Below the pieces are notes generated by a model, which saw only the letters and a list, made by a program, of their open reading frames with translations, made no database searches and was not told the DNA's origin. This document shows, piece after piece, positions 34,306 through 43,500 of a stretch of DNA of 64,000 nucleotides (its first letter is position 1; every line of letters begins with the position of its first letter). Location of the stretch: the NCBI GenBank assembly GCA_963829845.1, contig CAWHKD010000012.1, positions 1-64,000 of the forward strand. Reading direction: 5' to 3'. The translations under genes were made by a program, and so were the position numbers. The stretch comes from Gaiellasilicea sp963829845 (GTDB lineage: Bacteria > Actinomycetota > Thermoleophilia > Gaiellales > Gaiellaceae).

Positions 34306-35091
34306 CTAGCCGTACAGGGCCACCCACGGAGCCAGGAACGCACGCGCCGCCGCGGTGTCCGCCCGGTAGGAGTACGTGACCCCCGCGCAGTTCCCATTCG
34401 TCACGAACGAGTTGATGCCCAGGATGATGTTCGTGCCGGACTGGAAGTTGGGCCCGCCGGAGTCGCCGAAGCAGGTGCCGCCGTTGTCGCCCGTCGGCTT
34501 CGCGGAGAGCTTCAGGAACTCCGGCGCGAGCCTGTTCTCGTCGCTGACGATCACGCTCTGCGCGCGCATCCGGAAGCCGTCGCGGAAGCGGACCTTGCCG
34601 CCCGGCGACGGGATCAGCTCCTGGACGCCGTAGCCGACGGAGGTGATCTCCGCCCCCTTCCCGAGCCGGTCGGCGAGCCCGAGGCTCGGCAGGGCGCCGT
34701 ACGAGCTCAGCGACAGCGGCTCGTCGAGCACGATCACCGCGATGTCGTGGGTGTCGAAGCCGACGAGGCCGGGCTTGCAGGCGACGCAGAACTGCGGGTC
34801 CGCGTACCACGTGCCCTTGTGGAACGACGAGCTCGGGAACGGGTTGGTGCGGAAGTTCTCGTCGAAGTTCACCCACGCAGTGTCGGTCGGGAACGTGAAG
34901 CAGTGCGCCGCCGTGACCACGAGGCGCGACGAGACGGCCGTGGCGGAGCACGAGAACTGCAGGTTGCGCGCGAAGCCGACGTACGGATGGGCGCCGTTGT
35001 CGAGCTCGCCGCTCGTGATCGCCTGCGACGGTCCTGCAACGACGAGCAGCGCCAACGCTGTCGCCGCCAGAATCAGAAAGCGTGACTTCAA
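34306..35091 (-). CDS. Secreted trypsin-like serine protease
   Basis: The 261-residue protein has a signal peptide (KSRFLILAATALALLVVAGPSQA) and a chymotrypsin-fold domain with the full triad: His in VVTAAHCFTF, Asp in THDIAVIVLDEP and Ser in GTCFGDSGGPNF. Four Cys residues could form two disulfides. TTG at 35091 is chosen because a GGGGGAGGT site lies 6 bases upstream and because it begins the signal peptide. It precedes glnA by 106 bases in the same orientation, but the functions are unrelated and a separate promoter is likely. Confidence 0.9.
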   Translation of the reverse strand: MKSRFLILAATALALLVVAGPSQAITSGELDNGAHPYVGFARNLQFSCSATAVSSRLVVTAAHCFTFPTDTAWVNFDENFRTNPFPSSSFHKGTWYADPQFCVACKPGLVGFDTHDIAVIVLDEPLSLSSYGALPSLGLADRLGKGAEITSVGYGVQELIPSPGGKVRFRDGFRMRAQSVIVSDENRLAPEFLKLSAKPTGDNGGTCFGDSGGPNFQSGTNIILGINSFVTNGNCAGVTYSYRADTAAARAFLAPWVALYG

Positions 35092-35203
35092 GATGACCTC
35101 CCCCGAGGGTGTGGTCGAGCGCAGGGATTGCGCTCGATCGGTGCAGTATGAATATCCGAAGGGATTCTGCAACCACCTACCGTCCACGGCCAGTTATCGG
35201 TGC
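35092..35203 (-). promoter_or_regulatory. Promoter and hairpin leader of the protease gene
   Basis: On the minus strand TTGCAG, 16 bases and CATACT form a sigma-70-like promoter in a locally AT-rich stretch (about 35145-35172). Downstream, a perfect 9-bp stem TCGAGCGCA/TGCGCTCGA with a 5-base loop occupies 35115-35137, within the predicted untranslated leader. The hairpin may control stability or translation. Confidence 0.5.
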
Positions 35204-36037
35204 CTAGCCCGAACGCTTGAGCTTCCCGTGCTTCTTCGCGTAGATCTCGCCGCGCCGGAAGACCCAGAGCCCGACCGGGGCCGAGACGGCGCCGATCAGG
35301 AGCAGTGGCCAGAGCTCGTCCCCCATCGTCGAGAGCCCGGCGCCGTTCAGGATCGCGTCTCGGATGCCGTTGAGGACATAGGTCGCCGGCGAGATCACCG
35401 AGAGCCACTGCATCCACTGCGGCAGCACCTCGACCGGGTAGTAGACGCCCGAGACGACGAGCAGCATCCCCTGCGCGACGAAGCCGAGCTGCGCGCCCTT
35501 CTCCGGCGAGATCAGCGGCAGCACCGCCGTCATGATCCCGATCCCGATGAACGCGACCGACCCGACCACGAGCACGACGAAGGCGGCGAGGAAGTCCGCG
35601 TTCGGCATGTCGAGGTCGAAGAACATCGCCACGACGATGAAGAGGATGATCGCCCGGATCAGGCCGTAGAGGACGGCGAAGAAGCCCGCGCCGGCGAGGT
35701 GCATCGCCCGCGAGAGCGGCGCCATGAACGTGTACTCGATCGTCCCCTCCCAGCGCTCCCAGGCGACCGTCTCGGTCATGAACTCGAACAGGATCCCGAG
35801 GTACGCCCAGACGACGGCGCCGATCAGGAGCTGCGTCGTCGTGCGGTTGACGTCGATCTCGCCGCCCGTCGCCTCGATCCCCTTCGCGATGAAGACGATC
35901 GTGAGCGTGTTCGCGATCGTCCAGACCATGAAGGCGACGTCCCACCAGATGTAGCGGCGGGTCAGGTAGACGTTGCGCTCGACGACGCCGCCGAGCCCGA
36001 TCAGCTCTGCGCGGAGGGTGGAAGCTGCCGCTCTCAT
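35204..36037 (-). CDS. ABC-2 type exporter permease
   Basis: The 277-residue membrane protein has six predicted helices and the ABC-2 pattern, including the C-terminal motif LLVVSGVYYPVEVLPQWMQWLSVISPATYVLNGIRDAIL. It forms an exporter with the ATPase encoded immediately upstream. The substrate is not indicated. In related two-gene systems it can be a drug, lipid or polysaccharide. A 67-base structured element sits between the two genes and carries its ribosome binding sequence. Confidence 0.9.
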   Translation of the reverse strand: MRAAASTLRAELIGLGGVVERNVYLTRRYIWWDVAFMVWTIANTLTIVFIAKGIEATGGEIDVNRTTTQLLIGAVVWAYLGILFEFMTETVAWERWEGTIEYTFMAPLSRAMHLAGAGFFAVLYGLIRAIILFIVVAMFFDLDMPNADFLAAFVVLVVGSVAFIGIGIMTAVLPLISPEKGAQLGFVAQGMLLVVSGVYYPVEVLPQWMQWLSVISPATYVLNGIRDAILNGAGLSTMGDELWPLLLIGAVSAPVGLWVFRRGEIYAKKHGKLKRSG

Positions 36038-36104
36038 GATCCCGCTCCAGGGTCGGCGAAGCCGACCCCTCCGCTCCTGGCCGGCTCCGTCAAGCCTACG
36101 CCGG
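36038..36104 (-). ncRNA. Intra-operon two-hairpin RNA element, copy 2
   Basis: The minus strand reads hairpin 1, CCGGC/GCCGG around the loop GTAGGCTTGACGGA, then the linker AGGAGCGGAGG, hairpin 2 GGGTCGGC-TTC-GCCGACCC, and TGGAGCGGGA two bases before the permease ATG. The loop, linker and tail match copy 1 (1998-2064) almost base for base. Both stems differ from copy 1 with pairing retained, which is covariation rather than simple duplication. It fills the whole gap between the stop and start codons. Confidence 0.65.
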
Positions 36105-36950
36105 TCATGCGAACACCTCCCGGTCCTCGTCGTCCTCGTCCGTCTCCGCCTCGAACTCGCGGCCGGTGGCCGCGAAGAACGCCTGCTCGAGCGTCTCGAC
36201 GCCGAAGCGCTCGAGGATCTCGGGCACGGTCTCGAGGAAGAGCAGCTCGCCGCGGTCGAGGATGCCGACGCGGTCCGCCAGCGCCTCGGCCTCGGCGAGG
36301 TCGTGCGTGCAGAGCAGGATCGTCGCGTCGTGCGACTGCCGCACCTCCCGTACGAAGTCCTGCACCTCGAGCTTGGAGCGCGGGTCGAGGCCGGTCGTCG
36401 GCTCGTCGAGCAGGAGCAGCACCGGCGAGGTGAGCAGCGCCCGCGCGAGCGCGACCTTCTGCTGCATCCCGCGCGAGAGGTTCTCCATCGGCTCGGTGCG
36501 GCGGTCGATCGGGAAGCCGACCTTCGTCAGGATCGCGGGGATCTTGACGCGGGTCTCGCGCGGCCCCATCCCGTAGTAGCGGGCCGCGTAGTGCAGGTTC
36601 TCGCCGGCGGACATCTTCTTGAAGAAGCTGGCCTCGACGGAGACGCGGTTGACGAGCTTGCGCACGGGGCGCGGGTCGGTGAAGACGTCGTGTCCGAACA
36701 CCTCGGCGCTGCCGCCGTCGTGGAAGAGCAGCGTCGAGAGCAGCCGGACGAGCGTCGACTTGCCCGAGCCGTTCTGGCCCAGGATCGCGACGCACTCGCC
36801 TCGCTCCATCGTGAACGAGACGCCCTGCAGCGCCGCCCGCTTCTTACGCGCGAACCGGCCCGCCTTCTTGTCGCGGCGCGAGAACTCCTTGCGGAGGTCG
36901 TGGACCTCCACAGCGGGTGACGGACGATGGAACTCGAGTACCTCGGACAT
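36105..36950 (-). CDS. ABC exporter ATP-binding protein
   Basis: The 281-residue ATPase has Walker A (ILGQNGSGKSTLVRLL), signature (NLSRGMQQKVALARALL), Walker B (LLLLDEPTTGLDP) and the switch His (LLCTHDLAEAEALADRVG). It drives the permease encoded downstream. The N terminus has a basic insertion (RRDKKAGRFARKKRA) and the C terminus an acidic tail (ETDEDDEDREVFA). ATG at 36950 has a GAAGGAG site upstream. Confidence 0.93.
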   Translation of the reverse strand: MSEVLEFHRPSPAVEVHDLRKEFSRRDKKAGRFARKKRAALQGVSFTMERGECVAILGQNGSGKSTLVRLLSTLLFHDGGSAEVFGHDVFTDPRPVRKLVNRVSVEASFFKKMSAGENLHYAARYYGMGPRETRVKIPAILTKVGFPIDRRTEPMENLSRGMQQKVALARALLTSPVLLLLDEPTTGLDPRSKLEVQDFVREVRQSHDATILLCTHDLAEAEALADRVGILDRGELLFLETVPEILERFGVETLEQAFFAATGREFEAETDEDDEDREVFA

Positions 36951-37108
36951 TCGAACAAACTCCTTCGCTCACAGAAACTCCAGAACACAGCACGCGACGC
37001 CCGCTACTACGGCGGGCCGCGGCAACGGGTGTCCTAGATGTGACCGAGGAATCTCATCGGCGCCGACGATACCAGCCGCTCGGGCGGGGCGCCAGAGAAA
37101 TTCTCGCC

Positions 37109-37138
37109 TTGACCTTCGTCCGGCCCCTCGGCTACGGT
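37109..37138 (+). promoter_or_regulatory. Predicted promoter of glnA-glnK-amt
   Basis: TTGACC (37109-37114) and TACGGT (37133-37138) are separated by 18 bases. This predicts a transcript start near 37145, just before the two hairpins of the leader. The upstream part of the 292-base gap (36951-37108) shows nothing else I can name. Confidence 0.55.
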
Positions 37139-37144
37139 GAGACC

Positions 37145-37217
37145 AGGTTCCGTCGCCGCAGACGGATCCGAGGCTATGGCGCCTCGCAGCTCACTCCGAG
37201 CTGCGGGCGCTTTTTTT
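37145..37217 (+). promoter_or_regulatory. Two-hexaloop antiterminator/terminator leader (ANTAR-type candidate)
   Basis: P1 is TCCGTC/GACGGA (37149-37154, 37161-37166) with the six-base loop GCCGCA. P2 is CGAGGC/GCCTCG (37169-37174, 37181-37186) with the loop TATGGC. Two bases separate them, and G is the fourth base of both loops. The 3' arm of P2 is also part of the 5' arm of the terminator stem, so the two cannot coexist. ANTAR targets have this layout, although the usual A at loop position 1 is absent. The element would let ANTAR binding switch on the downstream nitrogen operon. Confidence 0.6.
37179..37217 (+). terminator. Intrinsic terminator in the glnA leader
   Basis: A stem of about 13 bp with one bulged T (arms 37179-37192 and 37198-37210) and a 5-base loop is followed directly by seven T residues (37211-37217). 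It lies 25 bases before the glnA ATG and after the predicted promoter, so it should act as an attenuator of the operon. It is the only classical U-tract terminator I see in the window. Confidence 0.85.
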
Positions 37218-37242
37218 GTGGTCCAACGGAAGGGAGCGGGGG

Positions 37243-38691
37243 ATGTCGGAGCTCGACGACAGGCACTACCTGATGAACGGCGGGGAGACGCTGCCCGACG
37301 CCCGCGAAGCGCTCGAGTGGGCGACCGAGACACGTGTCTCGATGGTCGACCTCAAGTTCTGCGACCTGCTCGGCACCTGGCAGCATATGACGCTGCCGCT
37401 ACGCGCGTTCGGCGCCGACGCGTTCGAGGACGGGCTCGGCTTCGACGGCTCCTCGATCCGCGGCTGGCAGGGGATCTCCGAGTCGGACATGCTGCTCATG
37501 CCCGATCCGAGCTCAGCGATCCTCGACCCGGGCACGGAGGCACCGACGCTCTCGCTGATCTGCGAGATCGCCGACCCGATCACACGTGAGGGGTACTCAC
37601 GCGACCCGCGCCAGGTGGCAAAACGTGCCGAGGAGTACCTGCGCGAGACGGGGATCGCGGACACCTGCTTCGTCGGCCCCGAGTGCGAGTTCTTCGTCTT
37701 CGACGAGGTCAGCTACGACCTTGGCCCCAACGCGGCGCACTACTCCGTCGACTCCAGCGAGGGGTACTGGAACTCCGGCAGGCCGGGCCTCGGCTACACG
37801 TCGCGGCCGAAGGAGGGGTACTTCCCGACCGCGCCGCACGACTCGCTGCACGACCTGCGCACCGCGATGGTGCTGACGCTCGAGCGGCTCGGGATTCCGT
37901 GCGAGTTCCACCACCACGAGGTCGCCTCGGGCGGCCAGTGCGAGATCGACCTCCGCTTCCAGAGCCTGACCCGCATGGCAGATCAGGTCATGACCTACAA
38001 GTACGTGGTCAAGAACGTCGCCCACGCGCATGGCAAGTCGGCCACCTTCATGCCGAAGCCGATCTTCGGCGACAACGGCTCGGGCATGCACTGTCACCAG
38101 TCCCTCTGGAAGGAGGGCACGCCGCTGATGGCGGACAAGTCCGGCTACGCCGGGCTCTCCCAGCTCGCACGCTCGTACGTCGGCGGCCTGCTCGAGCACG
38201 CACCGGCGCTGCTGGCCTTCTGCGCCCCGACGACGAACTCGTACCGCCGCCTCGTGCCCGGCTTCGAGGCGCCGGTGAACCTCGTCTACTCGCAGCGGAA
38301 CCGCTCGGCCTGCATCCGGATCCCGATGTACTCCGACTCGCCGAAAGCCAAGCGGATCGAGTTCCGCTGCCCCGACGCAGCCGCGAACCCGTACCTCGCG
38401 TTCTCGGCGATGCTGATGGCCGGCATCGACGGGATCGAGCGCGGGCTCGACCCGGGCGCACCCGCCGACTACGACCTCTTCGAGGAGGCCGGCCACGACG
38501 TGCCCCAGGTGCCCGGGTCGCTCGCCGAGGCGCTCGATGCCCTCGAGGCCGACCACGAGTTCCTGCTCCGCGGCGGCGTCTTCACCGAGGACCTGATCCG
38601 GACGTGGATCGACTGGAAGCGCGAGCACGAGGTGGACGTCGTCCGGCTCCGCCCCCACCCGGCCGAGTTCGGCCTCTACTACGACTGCTAG
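37243..38691 (+). CDS. glnA: Type I glutamine synthetase, second copy
   Basis: The 482-residue protein has the GS-I motifs GFDGSSIRGWQG, GPECEFFVFDEV, HHEVASGGQCEID, NGSGMHCHQSLW and RNRSACIRIPMY. It differs clearly from the other glutamine synthetase in the window, so the two are not recent duplicates. A regulatory or specialised role under nitrogen limitation fits its operon with glnK and amt. ATG at 37243 follows a purine-rich GGGAGCGGGGG site. Expression is probably controlled by the terminator-bearing leader upstream. Confidence 0.93.
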   Translation: MSELDDRHYLMNGGETLPDAREALEWATETRVSMVDLKFCDLLGTWQHMTLPLRAFGADAFEDGLGFDGSSIRGWQGISESDMLLMPDPSSAILDPGTEAPTLSLICEIADPITREGYSRDPRQVAKRAEEYLRETGIADTCFVGPECEFFVFDEVSYDLGPNAAHYSVDSSEGYWNSGRPGLGYTSRPKEGYFPTAPHDSLHDLRTAMVLTLERLGIPCEFHHHEVASGGQCEIDLRFQSLTRMADQVMTYKYVVKNVAHAHGKSATFMPKPIFGDNGSGMHCHQSLWKEGTPLMADKSGYAGLSQLARSYVGGLLEHAPALLAFCAPTTNSYRRLVPGFEAPVNLVYSQRNRSACIRIPMYSDSPKAKRIEFRCPDAAANPYLAFSAMLMAGIDGIERGLDPGAPADYDLFEEAGHDVPQVPGSLAEALDALEADHEFLLRGGVFTEDLIRTWIDWKREHEVDVVRLRPHPAEFGLYYDC

Positions 38692-38701
38692 GAGGCGCAC
38701 G

Positions 38702-39052
38702 ATGATCAAAGTGGAAGCGGTCGTGGTCCGGGACCGGGTCGAGACCGTCATGGACGCCGTCGAGGAGCAGACCGGCCACGTCGGCGTCACCGTCATCGAA
38801 GCTGTCGGGCACGGCCGCCAGCGCGGGATCACGCACGAGTACCGCGGCCGGGTCTTCGAGTCGAGGTTCCTGCCGAAGGCGTACCTCTTCTTCCTCGTGA
38901 AGGACGAGCTCGCAGCGGCAGTCGTCGATGCGATCGCGGACGCCGCCCGCACCGGGCACGAGTCGGGCGATGGGCTCGTCTGGACGACGCCCGTGTTCGA
39001 CGGTCACCCACACCGCACCGGAGAGAGGCTCGAGGAGGTCGAGGTCGCATGA
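38702..39052 (+). CDS. glnK: Divergent PII nitrogen regulatory protein
   Basis: PII proteins sense 2-oxoglutarate and ATP/ADP and gate ammonium channels. The 116-residue protein keeps GHGRQRGITHEYRG and FLPKAYL, but the residue equivalent to the modified T-loop Tyr51 is Phe (F52), while Tyr46 is kept (Y47). The B-loop TGKIGDGK of typical PII is TGHESGDGL with an inserted residue. Uridylylation or adenylylation at the usual site is therefore unlikely. It lies between glnA and amt and overlaps amt by 4 bases, the usual GlnK-Amt pairing. Confidence 0.88.
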   Translation: MIKVEAVVVRDRVETVMDAVEEQTGHVGVTVIEAVGHGRQRGITHEYRGRVFESRFLPKAYLFFLVKDELAAAVVDAIADAARTGHESGDGLVWTTPVFDGHPHRTGERLEEVEVA

Positions 39053-40590
39053 CGACAAAGGAACTGGCGATCGCGTCGAGCACGATCTGGGTCGTCCTGG
39101 CCGCGATCCTCGTGATGTTCATGCAGGCGGGCTTCGCCTTCCTGGAGGCGGGGCTGACGCGGATGAAGAACGTCGGCCACATCGCCGCGAAGAACGTCCT
39201 CGTCCTCGCGATCGCGTCGCTCGTCTACTACGTCGTCGGCTTCGGGATCGCATTCGGTGACGGCGGCAACGGGCTCTGGGGCGGCTCCGGCTTTCTGCCG
39301 TCCGTCGAGGAGCTGCTGACCGTGGGGGCAGCCCCGTTCAGCTGGTTCTCGGCGATTCCGGCGGCCGCGGGGTACCTCTTCGAGGTCGTGTTCTGCGCCG
39401 TGTCGCTCGCGATCGTCTGGGGCGCGATGGCGGAACGGACGCGGCTGTGGGTCTACTTCGCGTTCGGCGTCGCCTACACGCTGATCTACTCGCTCGTCTC
39501 GCACTGGGTCTGGAGCCCGGACGGCTGGCTCTTCACGAAGGGCATGCAGGACTTCGCCGGCTCGACCGTCGTCCATTACCAGGGCGCACTCGCCGGGCTC
39601 GCCGGGGCCCTTCTGCTCGGGCCTCGGATCGGCAAGTTCGCCGCAGACGGGAAGCCGAACGCGATCCCAGGCCACAACATGGCGTTCACCACACTCGGCG
39701 TGATCATTCTCTGGTTCGGCTGGTTCGGCTTCAACCCGGGCTCGACGCTCAGCGTCGACTTCGGCGGCGTCGGCTTCTTCGCCTACGTCGCGCTGAATAC
39801 GAACCTCGCCGCGGCGGCGGGTGTGATCGGCGCCGTCGTGACCTCGTGGCTCGTGATCAAGAAGCCCGACCTCTCGATGATGCTGAACGGCGCGATCGCG
39901 GCGCTCGTCGCAATCACCGCCGCGTGCGCGTTCGTCGCTCCCTGGGCCGCGATCGTGATCGGCCTCGTCGCCGGCGTCGTCGTCGTCTTCGGCGTGCTCC
40001 TCGTCGAGCGGGTCGGACTCGACGATCCGGTCGGAGCGCTCTCCGCGCACGGCATGGCTGGCGTTTGGGGCACGCTCTCGCTCGGCTTCTTCACCGTGCC
40101 GGCGCTCTCGGAAAAGCTCGCGACTGGGACGGGCGGCCTCTTCTACGGCGGCGGGCTGCACCAGCTCGGCGTCCAGGTGCTCGGCCTGGTTGCCGTGGGG
40201 ACGTTCACGTTCGCCGCGTCCTTCGGGATCCTCTGGCTGTTCAAGGTCACGATCGGGATCCGCACCGAGGAGCACGTCGAGACCGCAGGGCTGGACGTGT
40301 CCGAGCACGGCATGTGGGGCTATCCCGAGTTCTACATCCCGGTGCCGGGCGGCTACGGCACCGAGACGCACGGCCACATGGGCCTTGCGCACGCGCAGCG
40401 TTCCGCGCCCGGCGCCCGCGAGCGCAGCAGCGCTCGAGCCCACGGGCTAGACACGCGTCAGCCAGCCGCCGACGAGAGCTCAGGCTCCTCGTCGGCGGCG
40501 GCTCGCGTGGAGGGCACGAGCCACGTGAACTCCACTGCCGCCTCGGGCCAACGCGCGAGCAGCTCCCCAGCGCGAGCCGAGTCGGTGTAG
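39049..40590 (+). CDS. amt: Ammonium transporter Amt
   Basis: Amt conducts ammonium across the membrane. The protein has eleven predicted helices and the family signatures, including the pore region AFLEAGLTRMKNVGHIAAKN, a pore His in VHYQGALAGLAGALLLG, DDPVGALSAHGMAGVWGTLSLG with the second pore His, and the cytoplasmic GIRTEEHVETAGLDVSEHGMWGYPEF. The 513-residue frame ends with about 65 low-complexity residues that run 133 bases into the convergent gltB gene. A single indel in the tail would instead give a stop at 40448-40450, just before the terminator hairpin, so the true C terminus is uncertain. Confidence 0.93.
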   Translation: MTTKELAIASSTIWVVLAAILVMFMQAGFAFLEAGLTRMKNVGHIAAKNVLVLAIASLVYYVVGFGIAFGDGGNGLWGGSGFLPSVEELLTVGAAPFSWFSAIPAAAGYLFEVVFCAVSLAIVWGAMAERTRLWVYFAFGVAYTLIYSLVSHWVWSPDGWLFTKGMQDFAGSTVVHYQGALAGLAGALLLGPRIGKFAADGKPNAIPGHNMAFTTLGVIILWFGWFGFNPGSTLSVDFGGVGFFAYVALNTNLAAAAGVIGAVVTSWLVIKKPDLSMMLNGAIAALVAITAACAFVAPWAAIVIGLVAGVVVVFGVLLVERVGLDDPVGALSAHGMAGVWGTLSLGFFTVPALSEKLATGTGGLFYGGGLHQLGVQVLGLVAVGTFTFAASFGILWLFKVTIGIRTEEHVETAGLDVSEHGMWGYPEFYIPVPGGYGTETHGHMGLAHAQRSAPGARERSSARAHGLDTRQPAADESSGSSSAAARVEGTSHVNSTAASGQRASSSPARAESV

Positions 40591-43500
40591 CGAAGGTGAC
40601 GCTCCAGCAGCCCATGGAGCAGTTCGGTCGAAGCGGCGTCGAGCTCCATTGCCTCGACGAGCTCGTGGTTCAGCCCCGCCGTCACCGAAGCTGCAGGATC
40701 GTGCACGAAGAGGTCGCCGCCGCTCATCCCGGCCGCGAGATTGCGACCGGTCTCGCCGAGGATGACGATCGTGCCGGCCGTCATGTACTCGCAGCCGTGT
40801 GCACCCACGCCCTCGACGACCGCGGCGGCGCCCGAGTTGCGCACGGCGAAACGCTCGCCGGCGCGGCCGGCGCAGAAGAGCTGCCCGCCCGTCGCCCCGT
40901 ACAGGGCCGCGTTGCCGAGCAGCACCGGGTCGCCGGCGTCGCCGTCAGGCGGCCTGATCGCGATTCGCCCGCCGCTCATGCTCTTGCCGAGGCCGTCGTT
41001 CGCCTCGCCCGTCAGCTCGAGCTGGACGCCCGTTGCAAGGAACGCGCCGAAGCTCTGCCCGGCCGAGCCCGTGAGCCGCACCCGGACCCGGCCCGGAGGC
41101 GACTTGGCGCCGTAGCGTCCGCCGATGATGCCACCGAGCCGGGCGCCGACGGCACGATCGCGGTTCGTCACGGTGAGGTCGAGCTCGACGAGGCTCGCTG
41201 TCTCGAGCGCCGGCGCGGCGGCTGCCGCAACCAGAGCGCCGAGCTCAGCGCCGGGCGGCTCGTGCTGCTGCGCGGCGCAGTGCGCGACGGGACCCGAGCC
41301 CACACGCCGCATGAGCGGCGACGGGTCGAGCGCGGCTTCCCTGGCATTGCGAGGCGCCCGCCGGCGCAGGCATTCGACCCGGCCGACCGCATCGCCGAAG
41401 GTGCGGAGACCGAGCGCGGCGAGGTGGCGACGAACGTCCTCGGCGAGGTGCAGCAGGTACGCCTCGACGTGGGCCGGTGTTGCCGCGAACTTGGAGCGCA
41501 GCTCGGGCCGCTGCGTCGCGATTCCGACCGGGCAGGTGTCGAGGTGGCACGAGCGCACCATCAGACACCCCTCGGCGAGAAGCAATGCTGTGCCGAACGA
41601 GACCTCGTCGGCGCCGAGCAATGCCGCTGCGACGACATCCCGGCCCGTCTTCAGTCCCCCGTCGACGCGCAGGCGAACGCGGCTCCGCAACCCTTCCGAG
41701 ACGAGGGTCTGCTGCGTCTCGGCGAGACCGAGCTCCCAGGGGGCGCCGGCGTTCTTGATCGAGGAGAGCGGACTGGCGCCGGTGCCGCCGTCGCAGCCGG
41801 CGACGTGGACGACGTCGGCCAGCGCCTTGACCACACCGGCCGCGACGAGCCCGACACCGGCCTCGGCGACGAGCTTCACCGAGACGGCGGCAGTCGGATT
41901 GACCTGCCTGAGGTCGAAGACGAGCTGCGCCAGATCCTCGATCGAGTAGATGTCGTGATGGGGAGGAGGCGAGATCAGGCCGATCCCGGGCTCCGTGTGC
42001 CGCAGCCGCGCGATCTCGGCGGTGACCTTGTGGCCGGGCAGCTGGCCACCCTCGCCGGGCTTGGAGCCCTGGGCGATCTTGATCTGGAGCTCGTCCGCGT
42101 GCGCGGCGTACTCCGCTGTGACGCCGAACCGCCCCGACGCGACTTGCTTGATCCGAGAGTTGCGCTCGTCCCGGAAACGCGCAGGATCCTCGCCGCCCTC
42201 GCCGCAGTTCGAGCGCCCGCCGAGACGGTTGAAGGCGATCGCGACCGTCTCGTGCGCCTCCGCCGAGAGCGAGCCGTGCGACATGCCACCGCTCGAGAAG
42301 CGCCGCAGGATCGACTCGACCGGCTCGACCTCGTCGATCGGCACGAGCGGGCCCGCGCTGACAAGCTCGAGCAGATCGCGCGGCTCGAGCGGCGCGCGAC
42401 CGTCGACGAGCGCGGCGAAGCGGCGGTACTCCTCGGTGCCGCCGCGGCCGTCGACGGCCCGGCGGAGCGCATGCGCGGCCGAGACGGCCTGCAGCGCCTC
42501 GGCCACCTCCGGCGTCGTCGCGTGCGGCTCGCCGCCCGGCCGGTACTTGACGTAGCCCGGGCTCTCGAGCTTGCCTGCTGCCGAGCCGCGTGCGCGCAGC
42601 TCGCGCTCGAGCTCGGCGAAGCCGATGCCACCGAGCGGGGACGGCGTGCCTGTGAGGCAGAGCTCGGTCACCTCGGGCGCGAGGCCGAGCGCTTCGAAGA
42701 GCTGCGCGCCCCGGTACGAGGCCACGTCGGCGATCCCCATCTTCGCCATCACCTTGAGAACGCCGTCCTCGAGGGCGGCGCGGAAGCGGCGCTGCGCCTC
42801 CTCCGGCGACGGGTGGTCGCCGCCGAGGCGGTCTGCGCCGGCGAGTGCCGCCACCGTCTCGAGCGCGAGCCGGGGACAGACGGCGTCGGCGCCGTAGCCG
42901 AGCAGGCAGGCGAGGTGATGGCTGTCACGCGGCTCGTCGCTGACCATTACGAGCGAGACGAGCGACCGGCGCCCCGACGCGACGAGCCTCTGCTGGACGG
43001 CGCCGAGGGCGAGCAGGCTCGGAATCGCGATCGCCGCATCCTCGTCGGTGAGCACGAGGATGTCGGCTCCGCGCTCGACGAGCGCGGAGGCCTGCGCGGC
43101 GAGCCGCCCGCAGGCCCGGTCGAGGCGCTCGCCGGCGTGGAGTCCAGTCGAGAGCCGGATCCCGCGCAGCTCGTCCAGGACCGAGGGGTAGAGGAAAAAG
43201 CTCTCCAGCTCGAGCAGGTGCGCCGCTGCGGGACCCTCGCTCAGCAGCGGCTCGCGCCGGCCGATCAGCGTCCGCAGTGACATCAGCGAGCGCTCCCGCA
43301 GGTGGTCGATCGGCGGGTTCGTCACCTGGGCGAACCGCTGCCGGAGGTACGAGAAGATGATCCGCGCGCGACCCGCCAGCGGCGGGAGCGCCGTGTCGTC
43401 GCCCATCGATGACGTGGGCTCGTGGCCGTCGGCCGCGCTCGGGCGAAGCAGAAGCGTGATGTCCTCACGTGAGTAGCCGGCAGCGAGCTGGCGCGGCGTC

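Noticed and set aside
37145..37217. Glutamine riboswitch in the glnA leader
   Set aside because: I could not match the known glutamine riboswitch core. Two simple hexaloop hairpins plus a terminator fit an ANTAR-type element better.
39447..43280. Open frame of 1277 codons on the plus strand over amt and gltB
   Set aside because: It is a shadow of amt in its first part and antisense to gltB in the rest, with no domain.
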